Below are positions 40,352-49,050 of a stretch of 64,000 nucleotides of DNA, one piece after another. Location: positions 40,929-104,928 of the forward strand of contig CAJXQM010000008.1 of the NCBI GenBank assembly GCA_913058145.1, in the 5' to 3' direction. Source of the stretch: an uncultured Colwellia sp. (GTDB lineage: Bacteria > Pseudomonadota > Gammaproteobacteria > Enterobacterales > Alteromonadaceae). Both the position numbers and the translations under genes were made by a program. The notes beneath the pieces were generated by a model, which saw nothing but the letters and a program-made list of their open reading frames with translations, was not told the DNA's origin and did no database searches. Every line of letters begins with the position of its first letter. The first letter of the stretch is position 1.

Positions 40352-40657
40352 AATACAGGATTCTCTTTGCTCTTAAACAGGAATACTTGAGTTTTTTACT
40401 CAAGTATGTGTATTTTACTCCGCAATCTTGTGATGTGCCAATGATTTTTATGCTTTTATTTTCTCTTCACATACTAGATAGGTAAAAGATTACTTATCCA
40501 TACACGCTCGTTTTACTTCGCTAATCTCCTTAGCAAAGGAAACTCTGGGTTTGAAATTGGTCACATCATTGAAGGCATGATCAATTAAAACACTATTTTC
40601 GTACGCTAGCCCGTAGTTTGTTTTTTGTGAGGAGCGTAGTATCCAAGTGCAATAATC
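40352..40657. other. Intergenic region between comF and nfuA with an open remnant
   Basis: About 300 bases. A minus-strand frame from about 40655 to the TAA at 40490-40492 stays open for some 55 codons without any start codon; it includes NFKPRVSFAKEISEVKRAC. It might be a worn gene end or chance. A perfect hairpin lies at 40383-40407. Confidence 0.4.
40383..40407. repeat. Perfect 10-bp inverted repeat upstream of nfuA
   Basis: ATACTTGAGT (40383-40392) and ACTCAAGTAT (40398-40407) pair perfectly around five T. It lies 32-56 bases before the nfuA start on the minus strand, so it could be an operator or a leader hairpin. There is no U tract on either side. Confidence 0.6.
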
Positions 40658-41422
40658 TCAGTGCTTTGGCAGGGTTAAACACACGGTGACCACCGTCACC
40701 TTTTCAACACCTTCGTGTTTTAATAATTTGCTGATTTCACTGGCGGTACTTCCTGTGGTTATTACATCATCAATTAGCATGACATGTTTAATTTCTTCAC
40801 CTAATGCGTGACGCAGGGTAAACGCATTCGCTAAATTATGACGCCTTTGCACCCCTGTTTGTCCCACTTGACTGGTATTTTTTTTAATGCGAATTAAGGC
40901 TGAACCTTGATAAGGGAGTTGCAACAATAGTGAAAACTGCTGGGCAATTAAATGCGCTTGATTATAGCCACGCTGTTGCCATTTACTGATATGTAGTGGC
41001 ACACTCAAAATAAGATCTACGGATTGTATTGGATGCGTTTCTTGCCATTTTTTTGCTAGTAAGGAAGCAAATAAGGAGGCTAATTCAAAGCGTCCTTGGT
41101 ATTTAAATTGTGACAGCCAATGATTGAACGGGGCTAAGTATGGCGAGAGAGAAAATAAGTGGTCGAAATGAATACGGGGTAAACCTTGGTTTACTGCTGG
41201 CCAATTAAGTAAGTCTCCTTGGATGATTTTTTGTTTAAATAGCGGTAAGTCAGCTAAGCAAGTGGAACATATTAGTGTTTGTTGTGAAGAGGAATTGCCG
41301 CATAAATCACACTGAGAAAGGGTTAATAGTGCTTGGTGATAGTAAGCTTGAATTTGTGATAGCCATGTTTTTTCAGTGTGCTTAACGCTAGCCATTTCAT
41401 TGTTATCATCCATTGTTATCAT
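40658..41422 (-). CDS. comF: ComF family phosphoribosyltransferase-like protein
   Basis: A 254-aa protein of the ComF/GntX family, linked to DNA uptake in naturally competent bacteria. A four-Cys zinc site (CDLCG and CSTC, near residues 38-56) precedes the PRT domain with QRGYNQAHLIAQ and the PRPP loop VMLIDDVITTGSTASEI. The start is blurred by a 13-bp tandem duplication that supplies two ATGs (41422 and 41413). Confidence 0.9.
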   Translation of the reverse strand: MITMDDNNEMASVKHTEKTWLSQIQAYYHQALLTLSQCDLCGNSSSQQTLICSTCLADLPLFKQKIIQGDLLNWPAVNQGLPRIHFDHLFSLSPYLAPFNHWLSQFKYQGRFELASLFASLLAKKWQETHPIQSVDLILSVPLHISKWQQRGYNQAHLIAQQFSLLLQLPYQGSALIRIKKNTSQVGQTGVQRRHNLANAFTLRHALGEEIKHVMLIDDVITTGSTASEISKLLKHEGVEKVTVVTVCLTLPKH

Positions 41423-41468
41423 CCATTTTGTAATATATACCCATTTACTTTTTTCCTAAGGTATAAGC

Positions 41469-41605
41469 ATGGCAGAAACGCTTCAATTTACCACTTACCT
41501 TAAACCATCAAAACACGCTGTTCCTATTTTTCATTCCATTGATAGGGCTTAACTTCAGCGGTATGGCAACCACTGATTAAGAATTTATCCACAGATATTG
41601 AATAA
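41469..41605 (+). pseudogene. bioH: Remnant of bioH (pimeloyl-ACP methyl ester esterase)
   Basis: A start with ribosome site AAGG gives MAETLQFTTYLKPSKHAVPI, then the frame breaks; after a shift the other frame reads GLTSAVWQPLIKNLSTDIE and stops at 41605, right at a terminator. BioH proteins have an HGWGLN-x-VW motif at this place. The position is also right: bioH is divergent from comF (gntX) next to nfuA in E. coli. The Ser-Asp-His triad and about 200 codons are gone. Identification is inferred from motif and synteny. Confidence 0.6.
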
Positions 41606-41630
41606 AAAAAACCTGCAATTGCAGGTTTTT
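41605..41630. terminator. Bidirectional intrinsic terminator
   Basis: The palindrome AAAAAACCTGCA-TGCAGGTTTTTT, with AT pairs in the middle, forms a GC-containing stem flanked by A and T runs. It is 45 bases after the pyrE stop on the minus strand and immediately after the bioH remnant on the plus strand, so it can serve both. Confidence 0.85.
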
Positions 41631-41675
41631 TAGTAAACTAATTTATAGATCTAAGACATTATTTTGTAGAATGCT

Positions 41676-42341
41676 TCAAATTCCGTAATCTTGTCGGTAT
41701 TGCTTAATGCTGGCTAAACTTACGACTAAGTCAGCATCGGTAGTCTCATCACCAGTAAGTTTTTCTTCCAGAAAAATGACTACGTCAGCGAGGGTCACAA
41801 TAGAAATTACGGTAGTCTCAAAATCGCGCTCCACTTCTTGAATGGCTGATAATTCACCTTGGCCCTTTTCTTGACGATCTAAGGCGATTAATACCCCTGA
41901 AAGTTCAGCATTATGAGATTTGATTATTTCCATTGATTCACGAATGGCTGTGCCAGCGGTGATTACATCATCAACTAACATAACTTTGCCAACAAGCTCG
42001 GCGCCGACTAAGCTGCCACCCTCACCATGCGTTTTTGCCTCTTTACGATTAAAGCAATAAGGCACATCAAGGTTGTGATGATCAAATAATGCTACCGTAG
42101 TGGTGGTGGCAATAGGAATACCCTTATAAGCAGGGCCAAATACTAAATCAAAGCTGATATTAGCATCAACTAGTGCAGCAGCATAAAATCGACCTAAACG
42201 GGCTAAATCACCACCGGTTTTAAATAAACCCGCATTAAAAAAATACGGACTAGTACGACCGGATTTTAACGTAAATTGTCCAAATCGCAGTACCTGTTTA
42301 GATAAAGCAAACTCAATAAAGTCACGTTGATAATCTTTCAT
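41676..42341 (-). CDS. pyrE: Orotate phosphoribosyltransferase
   Basis: Makes orotidine monophosphate from orotate and PRPP in pyrimidine synthesis. [41 protein letters not shown] and the PRPP loop [16 protein letters not shown] are visible. The ATG at 42341 is used because TTGGAG precedes it; a TTG at 42353 in that same ribosome site would add four residues. 221 aa. Downstream of rph as in E. coli. Confidence 0.96.
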   Translation of the reverse strand: MKDYQRDFIEFALSKQVLRFGQFTLKSGRTSPYFFNAGLFKTGGDLARLGRFYAAALVDANISFDLVFGPAYKGIPIATTTTVALFDHHNLDVPYCFNRKEAKTHGEGGSLVGAELVGKVMLVDDVITAGTAIRESMEIIKSHNAELSGVLIALDRQEKGQGELSAIQEVERDFETTVISIVTLADVVIFLEEKLTGDETTDADLVVSLASIKQYRQDYGI

Positions 42342-42368
42342 CTTTTTCTCCAAATTACTATCTATATT

Positions 42369-43082
42369 TTAGCTTAATGCTGCTTTTTGGTGGTCGAATA
42401 ATTCATTGATTGCATCTTTAGATAGCAACATCATGGCTTGCATTTCGTCAAAACTAAAAGGCTCTTCTTCAGCGGTGCCTTGCACTTCAATAAGTTTACC
42501 GGTATCTGTCATGACAACATTCATATCAGTATCTGCATTTGAATCTTCTGCGTAATCTAAATCAGCGACAGGTTCGCCTTTATATATACCGACAGAAATA
42601 GCGGCAATCATGTGCTTAAGTGGATTTGTTTTAATGATGCCTTTAGCGCGCATATAATTAAGTGCATCAACTAAAGCAACACAAGCACCCGTGATTGAAG
42701 CAGTACGGGTACCACCATCGGCTTGAATTACATCACAATCGACCGAAATAGTATTTTCACCTAACGCTGTTAAGTCAACTGCCGCGCGCAAAGCACGGGC
42801 AATTAAACGTGAAATTTCTAAAGTACGACCGCTTTGTTTGCCCATTGCTGCTTCTCTGCGCATACGTGTATGAGTCGAGCGTGGTAACATGCCATATTCA
42901 GCAGTAATCCAACCTTTTCCTTTGCCTTTCAAAAAACGCGGTACACCTTGGTCAACTGAAGCAGTACATATAACTTTGGTGTCGCCAAACTCAATAAGTA
43001 CTGAGCCTTCAGCGTGAGCTGTAAATTGACGAGTAATGGTTATAGGGCGAATTTGCCCTAATGTTCTACCGCTTGGACGCAT
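42369..43082 (-). CDS. rph: Ribonuclease PH
   Basis: Phosphate-dependent 3' exonuclease that trims tRNA precursors. [48 protein letters not shown] and [14 protein letters not shown] are signatures. 237 aa. Forms the rph-pyrE pair with a 27-base gap. Confidence 0.96.
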   Translation of the reverse strand: MRPSGRTLGQIRPITITRQFTAHAEGSVLIEFGDTKVICTASVDQGVPRFLKGKGKGWITAEYGMLPRSTHTRMRREAAMGKQSGRTLEISRLIARALRAAVDLTALGENTISVDCDVIQADGGTRTASITGACVALVDALNYMRAKGIIKTNPLKHMIAAISVGIYKGEPVADLDYAEDSNADTDMNVVMTDTGKLIEVQGTAEEEPFSFDEMQAMMLLSKDAINELFDHQKAALS

Positions 43083-43276
43083 AATGTGACCCTTTTAATA
43101 AACGTAAATAAAATAATTGGCGGTATTATAATGCCTCAACACTTTTTTTGAAATATAGTTAAGACAATAAAGGTCATCTATACTCAAGATGACAGTTTCA
43201 GTACGTATTTTTGCGGTCATATGAGTGTAACCAGTCGATTGTCATGTAATGCGATATTTTCAATAGAGAGAAAAGA

Positions 43277-43819
43277 ATGAAATCTGTTTTATTAGCTGTA
43301 TTTACTTTAATAGTACACTTCGGTTTAGTTTATGTTGGCGCAGCTTATGCGAAGTCGGTTGATAACAATCCGTTACCTCTCTTATCATTAAACGATGGGT
43401 TAGCGGAGTATAGTAAAGTGTATGATGAGCAGCGAGATCCATTTAGCGATGCAAATGCCGCTCTGGCGCTCGCTAAAAAAACCAATCGCAATGTATTGAT
43501 TGAAATTGGGGGGAATTGGTGTACTTGGTGTCATAAAATGGACGCCTTCTTATTAAAAAACCCTAGTGTTTATAAAGCACTCCATAGTCAGTATGTCCTA
43601 TTAAAAATCAATGTGAGTGATGCCAATGAAAATGATGCTTTTATGAAGGCATTACCGCCGGTACAGGGTTATCCTCATATGTATATCTCGACGGCGAGTG
43701 GAAAAATGTTGTTGTCAAAAGATACGGCTGAACTACAAGATAATAGCGGATATTCAAAAGAGTTTTGGTTAACTTTTTTGAATCAATGGCAAAGTAAAGC
43801 AACGTTATCAAAGCTATAG
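43277..43819 (+). CDS. Exported thioredoxin-family protein
   Basis: A 180-aa protein with a signal peptide (cleaved near AYA-KSV) and a thioredoxin fold. The redox motif is WCTWC in EIGGNWCTWCHKMD, followed by the cis-Pro loop VQGYPHMYI. It resembles DsbD-gamma or thiol:disulfide interchange proteins. It precedes the two dehydrogenase genes by ten bases and may help fold them or their partner in the periplasm; this is inference from position. Confidence 0.8.
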   Translation: MKSVLLAVFTLIVHFGLVYVGAAYAKSVDNNPLPLLSLNDGLAEYSKVYDEQRDPFSDANAALALAKKTNRNVLIEIGGNWCTWCHKMDAFLLKNPSVYKALHSQYVLLKINVSDANENDAFMKALPPVQGYPHMYISTASGKMLLSKDTAELQDNSGYSKEFWLTFLNQWQSKATLSKL

Positions 43820-43829
43820 GAAATATCAT

Positions 43830-44555
43830 TTGAAATCCTTTTTCGATAAAAACTATCAAACACCCCTTTGGTTTATAAAAAAGGGTGATAACCCAACCGA
43901 AGATAAGCAATCACGTCGTCGATTTTTAAAATCTGCGGCGGGCGCTACGGCCATTGCTGCACTACCTGTTGTATCACTGTCAGCAAAACAGCAAGAACAA
44001 TCACAGATACAATTAAGTCGATTGAGAAAAACGGATCCATGGCTAACGCTTGACGCAACGCTGATGCATTTATTACCTGACTCAGAAGTATCAGCCGAGC
44101 CGAGCCCAAGTGCAAAAAGCATTAATGCCTTGGCTTATTTGTATCAAGTGATGACAGTGCAGCCGACTGAAGAAGATGAAAAAGAATTTATTATAAAAGG
44201 TGTGGGTTGGTTGAATGGCTTTGCTCAAAGTCAGCAAAGTAAGTCTTTCGTGCAGTTATCAGTTGAGCAAAAAGAAGTAACGCTTCGTGAGATCAGCAAT
44301 TCGAGTGCAGGCGCTAACTGGCTCTCCACTTTACTCGCTTATATATTCGAAGCGATGTTGGCTCCGCCTGCTTATGGCGGCAACCCTGACGGTATTGGTT
44401 GGCAATGGATTGAGCATCAAGGAGGCTTTCCTTTACCTGAAAAAGGTCAACGTTATTTTGAGTTACCCGCACGTGGAAAAACCAACATTCAGCGTCTAGC
44501 GACACATAATATTTCTGTCAGAAATATAGATATTAAAAGAAACACTAAAGCATGA
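43830..44555 (+). CDS. Gluconate 2-dehydrogenase subunit 3 family protein (Tat signal)
   Basis: A 241-aa protein with a twin-arginine signal RRRFLKSAAGATAIAAL near residues 29-45. The rest, with LDATLMHLLPDSE and PPAYGGNPDGIGWQWIEHQGG, matches the small subunit that escorts GMC flavoprotein dehydrogenases across the membrane. Starts with TTG after AGGAAA; it overlaps the GMC gene by four bases (ATGA). Confidence 0.85.
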   Translation: MKSFFDKNYQTPLWFIKKGDNPTEDKQSRRRFLKSAAGATAIAALPVVSLSAKQQEQSQIQLSRLRKTDPWLTLDATLMHLLPDSEVSAEPSPSAKSINALAYLYQVMTVQPTEEDEKEFIIKGVGWLNGFAQSQQSKSFVQLSVEQKEVTLREISNSSAGANWLSTLLAYIFEAMLAPPAYGGNPDGIGWQWIEHQGGFPLPEKGQRYFELPARGKTNIQRLATHNISVRNIDIKRNTKA

Positions 44556-46288
44556 AAAAACCAAATGAAGTAGATTTTGATATCTGTATTGTTGGTAGTG
44601 GCGCTGGTGCGTCACCTGTGGCTTACACTATGGCCAAAGCGGGCGCGAAAGTTTTAGTCTTAGAAAAAGGCCCATGGCTGACCGAAAAAGAATTCTTTAA
44701 AGATGAGCTAGCCATCAGTATTCATGATGCGTACAACCCCAAACTCAGTGATGAGCAGCATGTCATTGAAGAAGAATATCAAGACGAGGAAGGTAATGCT
44801 TTCTGGCAAGGAGAAAAAACCAGTGAGTCTGGCTGGACGTGGTGGAATGGAACAGTAGTCGGTGGCTCATCAAATTTTATGAGTGGCTATTTTCATCGGT
44901 TAAAACCGATAGATTTTCATTTAAAGTCTGAATTTGGTGCTATTAAAGGTGCTAATGTTGCCGACTGGCCCATTAGTTACGATGAACTTGAACCTTATTA
45001 CGCGATGGTTGAACGCGAAATAGGAGTGTCAGGGCGTGTAGTTGAACACCCTCATCAAGAGCCACGATCAACTGATTTTCCCTATCCGCCCATTGCTGAA
45101 GTGCCTATGTCGTCATGGATAGATAAAGCAGCGGATAAAATTGGCTATCATGCGGTACCTGTGCCTCGCGCTGTGTTGTCGCAACCTGCAATGGGGCGAC
45201 GCAGTTGTGAGTACTCAGGCTATTGTAGTAGTTATGGTTGTTCGTCAGGCGCTAAGGGGAGTGGTAGAGCTGCCCTACTTAATCATGCAGTTGCGTCGGG
45301 TAACTGCACTATTAAACCTAATGCCAAAGTGTATAAAATAGTAACGGATGATACGGGAAAAATTACGGGTGTTCATTATTATGATGGCCAAGGCCGTCAG
45401 CAAAGCGTTAGCGCAAAAACCTATGTGGTTGCTTGTCAGGCGGTAGAAACTTCTCGCTTGTTATTGGCCTCTACAGGAGAAAAATTCCCTAATGGATTGG
45501 CCAATAATAGTGGTCAGGTAGGTAAAAATTTACTATTTAGTGGCGGAGGTACCGGCAGTGGCGATTTCATTTATGATCAGCTTAATGAACAGCAAGTAAA
45601 TGAACTAAAAGTTGTTGGCCCTTTTGTTAATAGAGCCTTGCAAGATTGGTATCAAATTGATGATAACGCTTTTACGGGTGCAAATACTAAAGGTCAGGCA
45701 AAAGGCGGCACCATTGATTTTTTATTCCATCAAAACCCTATTGCCAGAGCTAGTGGGACACAGTGGGGTATTGATAATGAAGGAGAAGATAAACTACTGT
45801 GGGGTGAAGCATTAAAACAAAGTATCAAGCAAAAATTCACCACATACAAAACCTTAGGCTTTGAAGTGTTTAACGACTGGTTACCCACAGATGACTGCTT
45901 TGTTTCGTTAGATAATGAGGTGACAGATAAATGGGGCGATCCGGTAGCCAAAGTACGTATCGGTTACCATGAACGCGATTTAGAGGTAGGTGAATATCTA
46001 TCAGTAAAGGCCAAAAAATTATTGGTTGCTTTAGGGGCAAAAAATATCTCTTCTTCCGTGAGTGGTTACCCCGCAACCAACTTAATGGCAGGAGGTTGTC
46101 GTTTTGGCGACGATCCAAAAACATCGGTATTAGATAAAAATTGTCGAGCGCATGAAGTTGATAATTTATATGTCACTGATGGTTCATTTATGCCAACAGG
46201 TGGTAGTGTTCCTTATACCTTTACTATATACGCTAATGCCTTTCGTGTGGCTGAACACATCAAACAGCGATGGCTTAAAGGAACTTAA
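44552..46288 (+). CDS. GMC family oxidoreductase (FAD-dependent dehydrogenase)
   Basis: A 578-aa flavoprotein. CIVGSGAGASPVAYTMAKAG is the FAD dinucleotide fold; WWNGTVVGGSSNFMSGYFHR is the GMC signature; a Cys cluster CEYSGYCSSYGCSSGAKG resembles the iron-sulfur region of gluconate and fructose dehydrogenases; NLYVTDGSFMPTGGSVPYTFT has the C-terminal active-site region. It has no signal of its own and should travel with the Tat-bearing subunit. The substrate alcohol or sugar is unknown, and no cytochrome c subunit follows. Confidence 0.88.
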   Translation: MKKPNEVDFDICIVGSGAGASPVAYTMAKAGAKVLVLEKGPWLTEKEFFKDELAISIHDAYNPKLSDEQHVIEEEYQDEEGNAFWQGEKTSESGWTWWNGTVVGGSSNFMSGYFHRLKPIDFHLKSEFGAIKGANVADWPISYDELEPYYAMVEREIGVSGRVVEHPHQEPRSTDFPYPPIAEVPMSSWIDKAADKIGYHAVPVPRAVLSQPAMGRRSCEYSGYCSSYGCSSGAKGSGRAALLNHAVASGNCTIKPNAKVYKIVTDDTGKITGVHYYDGQGRQQSVSAKTYVVACQAVETSRLLLASTGEKFPNGLANNSGQVGKNLLFSGGGTGSGDFIYDQLNEQQVNELKVVGPFVNRALQDWYQIDDNAFTGANTKGQAKGGTIDFLFHQNPIARASGTQWGIDNEGEDKLLWGEALKQSIKQKFTTYKTLGFEVFNDWLPTDDCFVSLDNEVTDKWGDPVAKVRIGYHERDLEVGEYLSVKAKKLLVALGAKNISSSVSGYPATNLMAGGCRFGDDPKTSVLDKNCRAHEVDNLYVTDGSFMPTGGSVPYTFTIYANAFRVAEHIKQRWLKGT

Positions 46289-46407
46289 CAATTGTTACAA
46301 TAAGGTCAAAGGAGAATGTAAACTCTTCTTTAGCTTAGATAATATTCATTCACTAAAGTTAATCAGCACGATCTACTTTAATAAAATATATTGTTGGTTA
46401 TCTCAAC

Positions 46408-46436
46408 TTCGCATTTAGGATAGGCTTGGGTATAAT
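46408..46436 (+). promoter_or_regulatory. Predicted sigma-70 promoter of yicC
   Basis: TTCGCA (46408-46413) and TATAAT (46431-46436) are 17 bases apart, 39 bases before the yicC start. Confidence 0.55.
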
Positions 46437-46474
46437 CAACATTCTTTTTTGGTTAGCTATTCGGAATAATTATT

Positions 46475-47338
46475 ATGATTCACAGCATGACGGCATTTGC
46501 ACGTGTTGAAGTAAAAGGTGATTGGGGCAATGCAGTGTGGGAAATTCGCAGTGTTAATCAACGCTTTTTAGAAACCTATTTCCGTTTACCTGAGCAGTTT
46601 AGGGGTATTGAACCCTTATTACGCGAGCGTTTTCGAAAACAGTTAAATCGCGGTAAAGTTGAATGTAACTTACGTTTCAATGCTAATGCTGGAGCTAAGA
46701 ATGATCTAGCGCTCAACGAAAGTTTAGCCTTAAAATTAATTCAGCATGCCAACTGGATTAACGACCAAACGTTAAACTGTAAAATTAATCCACTTGACGT
46801 TATGCGTTGGCCAGGTGTGATGGAAGCCGCAGAAACTGATGTTTCCGTTATTCAAGCTGAGTTGTTGGTAGGCTTTGAGCAAGCACTGACCGATTTTATT
46901 GCTGCCCGTACAAGTGAAGGTGAAAATTTAAAGGCGATGATTGAACAACGCTTAACGGCCATAACCGTTGAAGCTGAAAAAGTGCAAACTCATATGCCAG
47001 CCGTTATTGATTGGCAACGTAAACGCATTATTGATAAATTTACTGATGTGAATATTGATTTAGATTCAACGCGCGTAGAGCAAGAGCTAGTATTGCTAGC
47101 GCAAAAAATGGATGTTGCAGAAGAGTTAGATAGGTTAACTAGCCATGTGAGTGAAACCCTCAAAATTCTCAAAAAAGGTGGTGCCCAAGGCCGACGTTTA
47201 GACTTTATGATGCAAGAATTTAATCGTGAGGCAAATACGCTAGGGTCTAAATCAATCAACACCGATGTGACGGCCAGTGCAGTAGAGTTAAAGGTACTAA
47301 TCGAGCAAATGCGTGAGCAGATCGCGAATATAGAGTAG
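46475..47338 (+). CDS. yicC: YicC family endoribonuclease
   Basis: A 287-aa protein. MIHSMTAFARVE, EIRSVNQRFLE, RGKVECNLR and the end RRLDFMMQEFNREANTLGSKS are family signatures. YicC proteins act as RNases on small RNAs in E. coli. In E. coli it is directly divergent from rph; here a three-gene dehydrogenase cassette lies between. Confidence 0.93.
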   Translation: MIHSMTAFARVEVKGDWGNAVWEIRSVNQRFLETYFRLPEQFRGIEPLLRERFRKQLNRGKVECNLRFNANAGAKNDLALNESLALKLIQHANWINDQTLNCKINPLDVMRWPGVMEAAETDVSVIQAELLVGFEQALTDFIAARTSEGENLKAMIEQRLTAITVEAEKVQTHMPAVIDWQRKRIIDKFTDVNIDLDSTRVEQELVLLAQKMDVAEELDRLTSHVSETLKILKKGGAQGRRLDFMMQEFNREANTLGSKSINTDVTASAVELKVLIEQMREQIANIE

Positions 47339-47364
47339 AACTCAAAAAAATTTTTACTCATAAG

Positions 47365-47394
47365 CTCAGGATGAACAAGTAAGATCATCCTGAG
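47365..47394. terminator. Hairpin between convergent yicC and ilvA
   Basis: CTCAGGATGA (47365-47374) and TCATCCTGAG (47385-47394) form a perfect 10-bp stem. The arms carry the CATCCTGAG core of the dispersed REP-like repeat, so a repeat appears to serve as terminator. Confidence 0.7.
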
Positions 47395-47424
47395 TTATAT
47401 TTAGTGAAATAACCTATGAACTCA

Positions 47425-48978
47425 TTAGTTAAGAAATGCTTGATAGGCTTGATTATCTGTGGCTTCTTCAAATTGATAACCTAAGGCATTTAAATGTTGA
47501 AAGAATTCATTTTCTTTATCTTTTTTTATGTCAAATCCCGCGAGTACTTGTCCATATGCTGCACCATGATTCCGGTAATGAAATAAGGTGATATTAAACA
47601 GTTCACCCATCGCATCCAGAAACTTTTCTAATGCGCCAGGATATTCTGGAAATTCAAAACTGAATAAACGTTCATTTTGAGCGGTAGCACCACTTTTACC
47701 GCCAACCATATAACGAACATGTAATTTTGCTAGCTCATTGTCAGTAAAGTCAATTACTTTATAGTTGGCGCTTACTAACTCGTTAAGTAGCTGTTGACGT
47801 TCTTCTATCTCGCCACCTAAACGAATACCCACAAAAACATTAGCACTGGGGTTGCCAACATAACGATAGTTAAATTCAGTGATCACTCTCTTATTTAACG
47901 TTTGGCAAAAACGTTTAAAGCTGCCTTTTTCTTCGGGAATGGTAACCGCTAAGATTGCTTCTTTCTTTTCGCCTAATTCACAGCGCTCTGATATATAACG
48001 TAAAGTATGAAAGTTCATATTAGCACCTGATAGTATGGCGACTAATGACTTATCCTTTAGTTTATTTTGATTGCTGTACTTTTGTAAACCCGCTAATGAT
48101 AAAGCGCCTGCTGGTTCAGCGATAACACGTGTTTGTTCAAAAATATCTTTGATTGAGGCACATATTTCATCGGTCGTTACGGTGATAACCTCATCACAAT
48201 AACGTTCAATAAGTCCAAAGGTTACCTTGCCAATGCGTTTAACCGCAACACCATCAGCAAATAAACCAACTTGATCGAGATCAACAGGTTTTCCTGCGGC
48301 GAGGGCGGCTTGTAAACAAGCTGCATCTTCAGCTTCAACGCCAATTATTTTAGTCTTTGGGCTAAGCTGTTTTAAATAAACAGCCATACCGGCTAATAAA
48401 CCACCACCACCAACGGGAATGAAAACGATATCAGCGCTAGGTAATTGTTGTAATAACTCTTTAGCAACAGTACCTTGCCCAACAATAATATCAGCATCAT
48501 CAAAGGGATGAACGAGCGTTTTATTTTCAGCTTTAGCATATTCAATGGCGGCTGTTTGTGCCTCATTAAAGCTGTCGCCTACTAAACGTACTTCACCGCC
48601 AAATCGTCTAACATTATCCACTTTAATTTCAGGTGTGGTTTTAGGCATCACTATCGTTGCTTTAATGCCTAATTTATTTGCTGCTAACGCCAAACCTTGC
48701 GCATGATTACCTGCGGAAGCGGCAATAACACCATGAATACACTCAGCTTCACTTAAGCCTGATAACTTGTTGTAAGCACCACGCAGCTTGAAAGAATGGA
48801 CTGGTTGTTGATCTTCACGCTTTAAATAAATTTGATTATTTAAGCGCATAGATAATTTACTGAGGTGTGTTAATTCGGTTTCAACGGCAACATCATACAC
48901 CGGTGCTAAAAGAATACGTCTGAGGTAGTCGAGCTGCTCAGTCTGTTGAGCTAATAATACTTGGCTTTGTGTTTCCAT
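47425..48978 (-). CDS. ilvA: Threonine ammonia-lyase, biosynthetic
   Basis: PLP enzyme that starts isoleucine synthesis by making 2-oxobutanoate. The PLP lysine is in VHSFKLRGAYNKL, the phosphate loop in PVGGGGLLAGMA, and two ACT-like regulatory domains occupy about residues 335-517. 517 aa matches the feedback-inhibited biosynthetic form. Last gene of the ilv operon. Confidence 0.95.
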   Translation of the reverse strand: METQSQVLLAQQTEQLDYLRRILLAPVYDVAVETELTHLSKLSMRLNNQIYLKREDQQPVHSFKLRGAYNKLSGLSEAECIHGVIAASAGNHAQGLALAANKLGIKATIVMPKTTPEIKVDNVRRFGGEVRLVGDSFNEAQTAAIEYAKAENKTLVHPFDDADIIVGQGTVAKELLQQLPSADIVFIPVGGGGLLAGMAVYLKQLSPKTKIIGVEAEDAACLQAALAAGKPVDLDQVGLFADGVAVKRIGKVTFGLIERYCDEVITVTTDEICASIKDIFEQTRVIAEPAGALSLAGLQKYSNQNKLKDKSLVAILSGANMNFHTLRYISERCELGEKKEAILAVTIPEEKGSFKRFCQTLNKRVITEFNYRYVGNPSANVFVGIRLGGEIEERQQLLNELVSANYKVIDFTDNELAKLHVRYMVGGKSGATAQNERLFSFEFPEYPGALEKFLDAMGELFNITLFHYRNHGAAYGQVLAGFDIKKDKENEFFQHLNALGYQFEEATDNQAYQAFLN

Positions 48979-49050
48979 TATATTCCCAATCTTAAATATC
49001 TTGATAAGAATAAACAGACAGGAGAGGTGTCTGTTTATTCCTCATCATTT

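Noticed and set aside
46990..47388. Minus-strand 132-codon frame opposite yicC
   Set aside because: Antisense to the conserved yicC end and composed of low-complexity Ser/Leu stretches.
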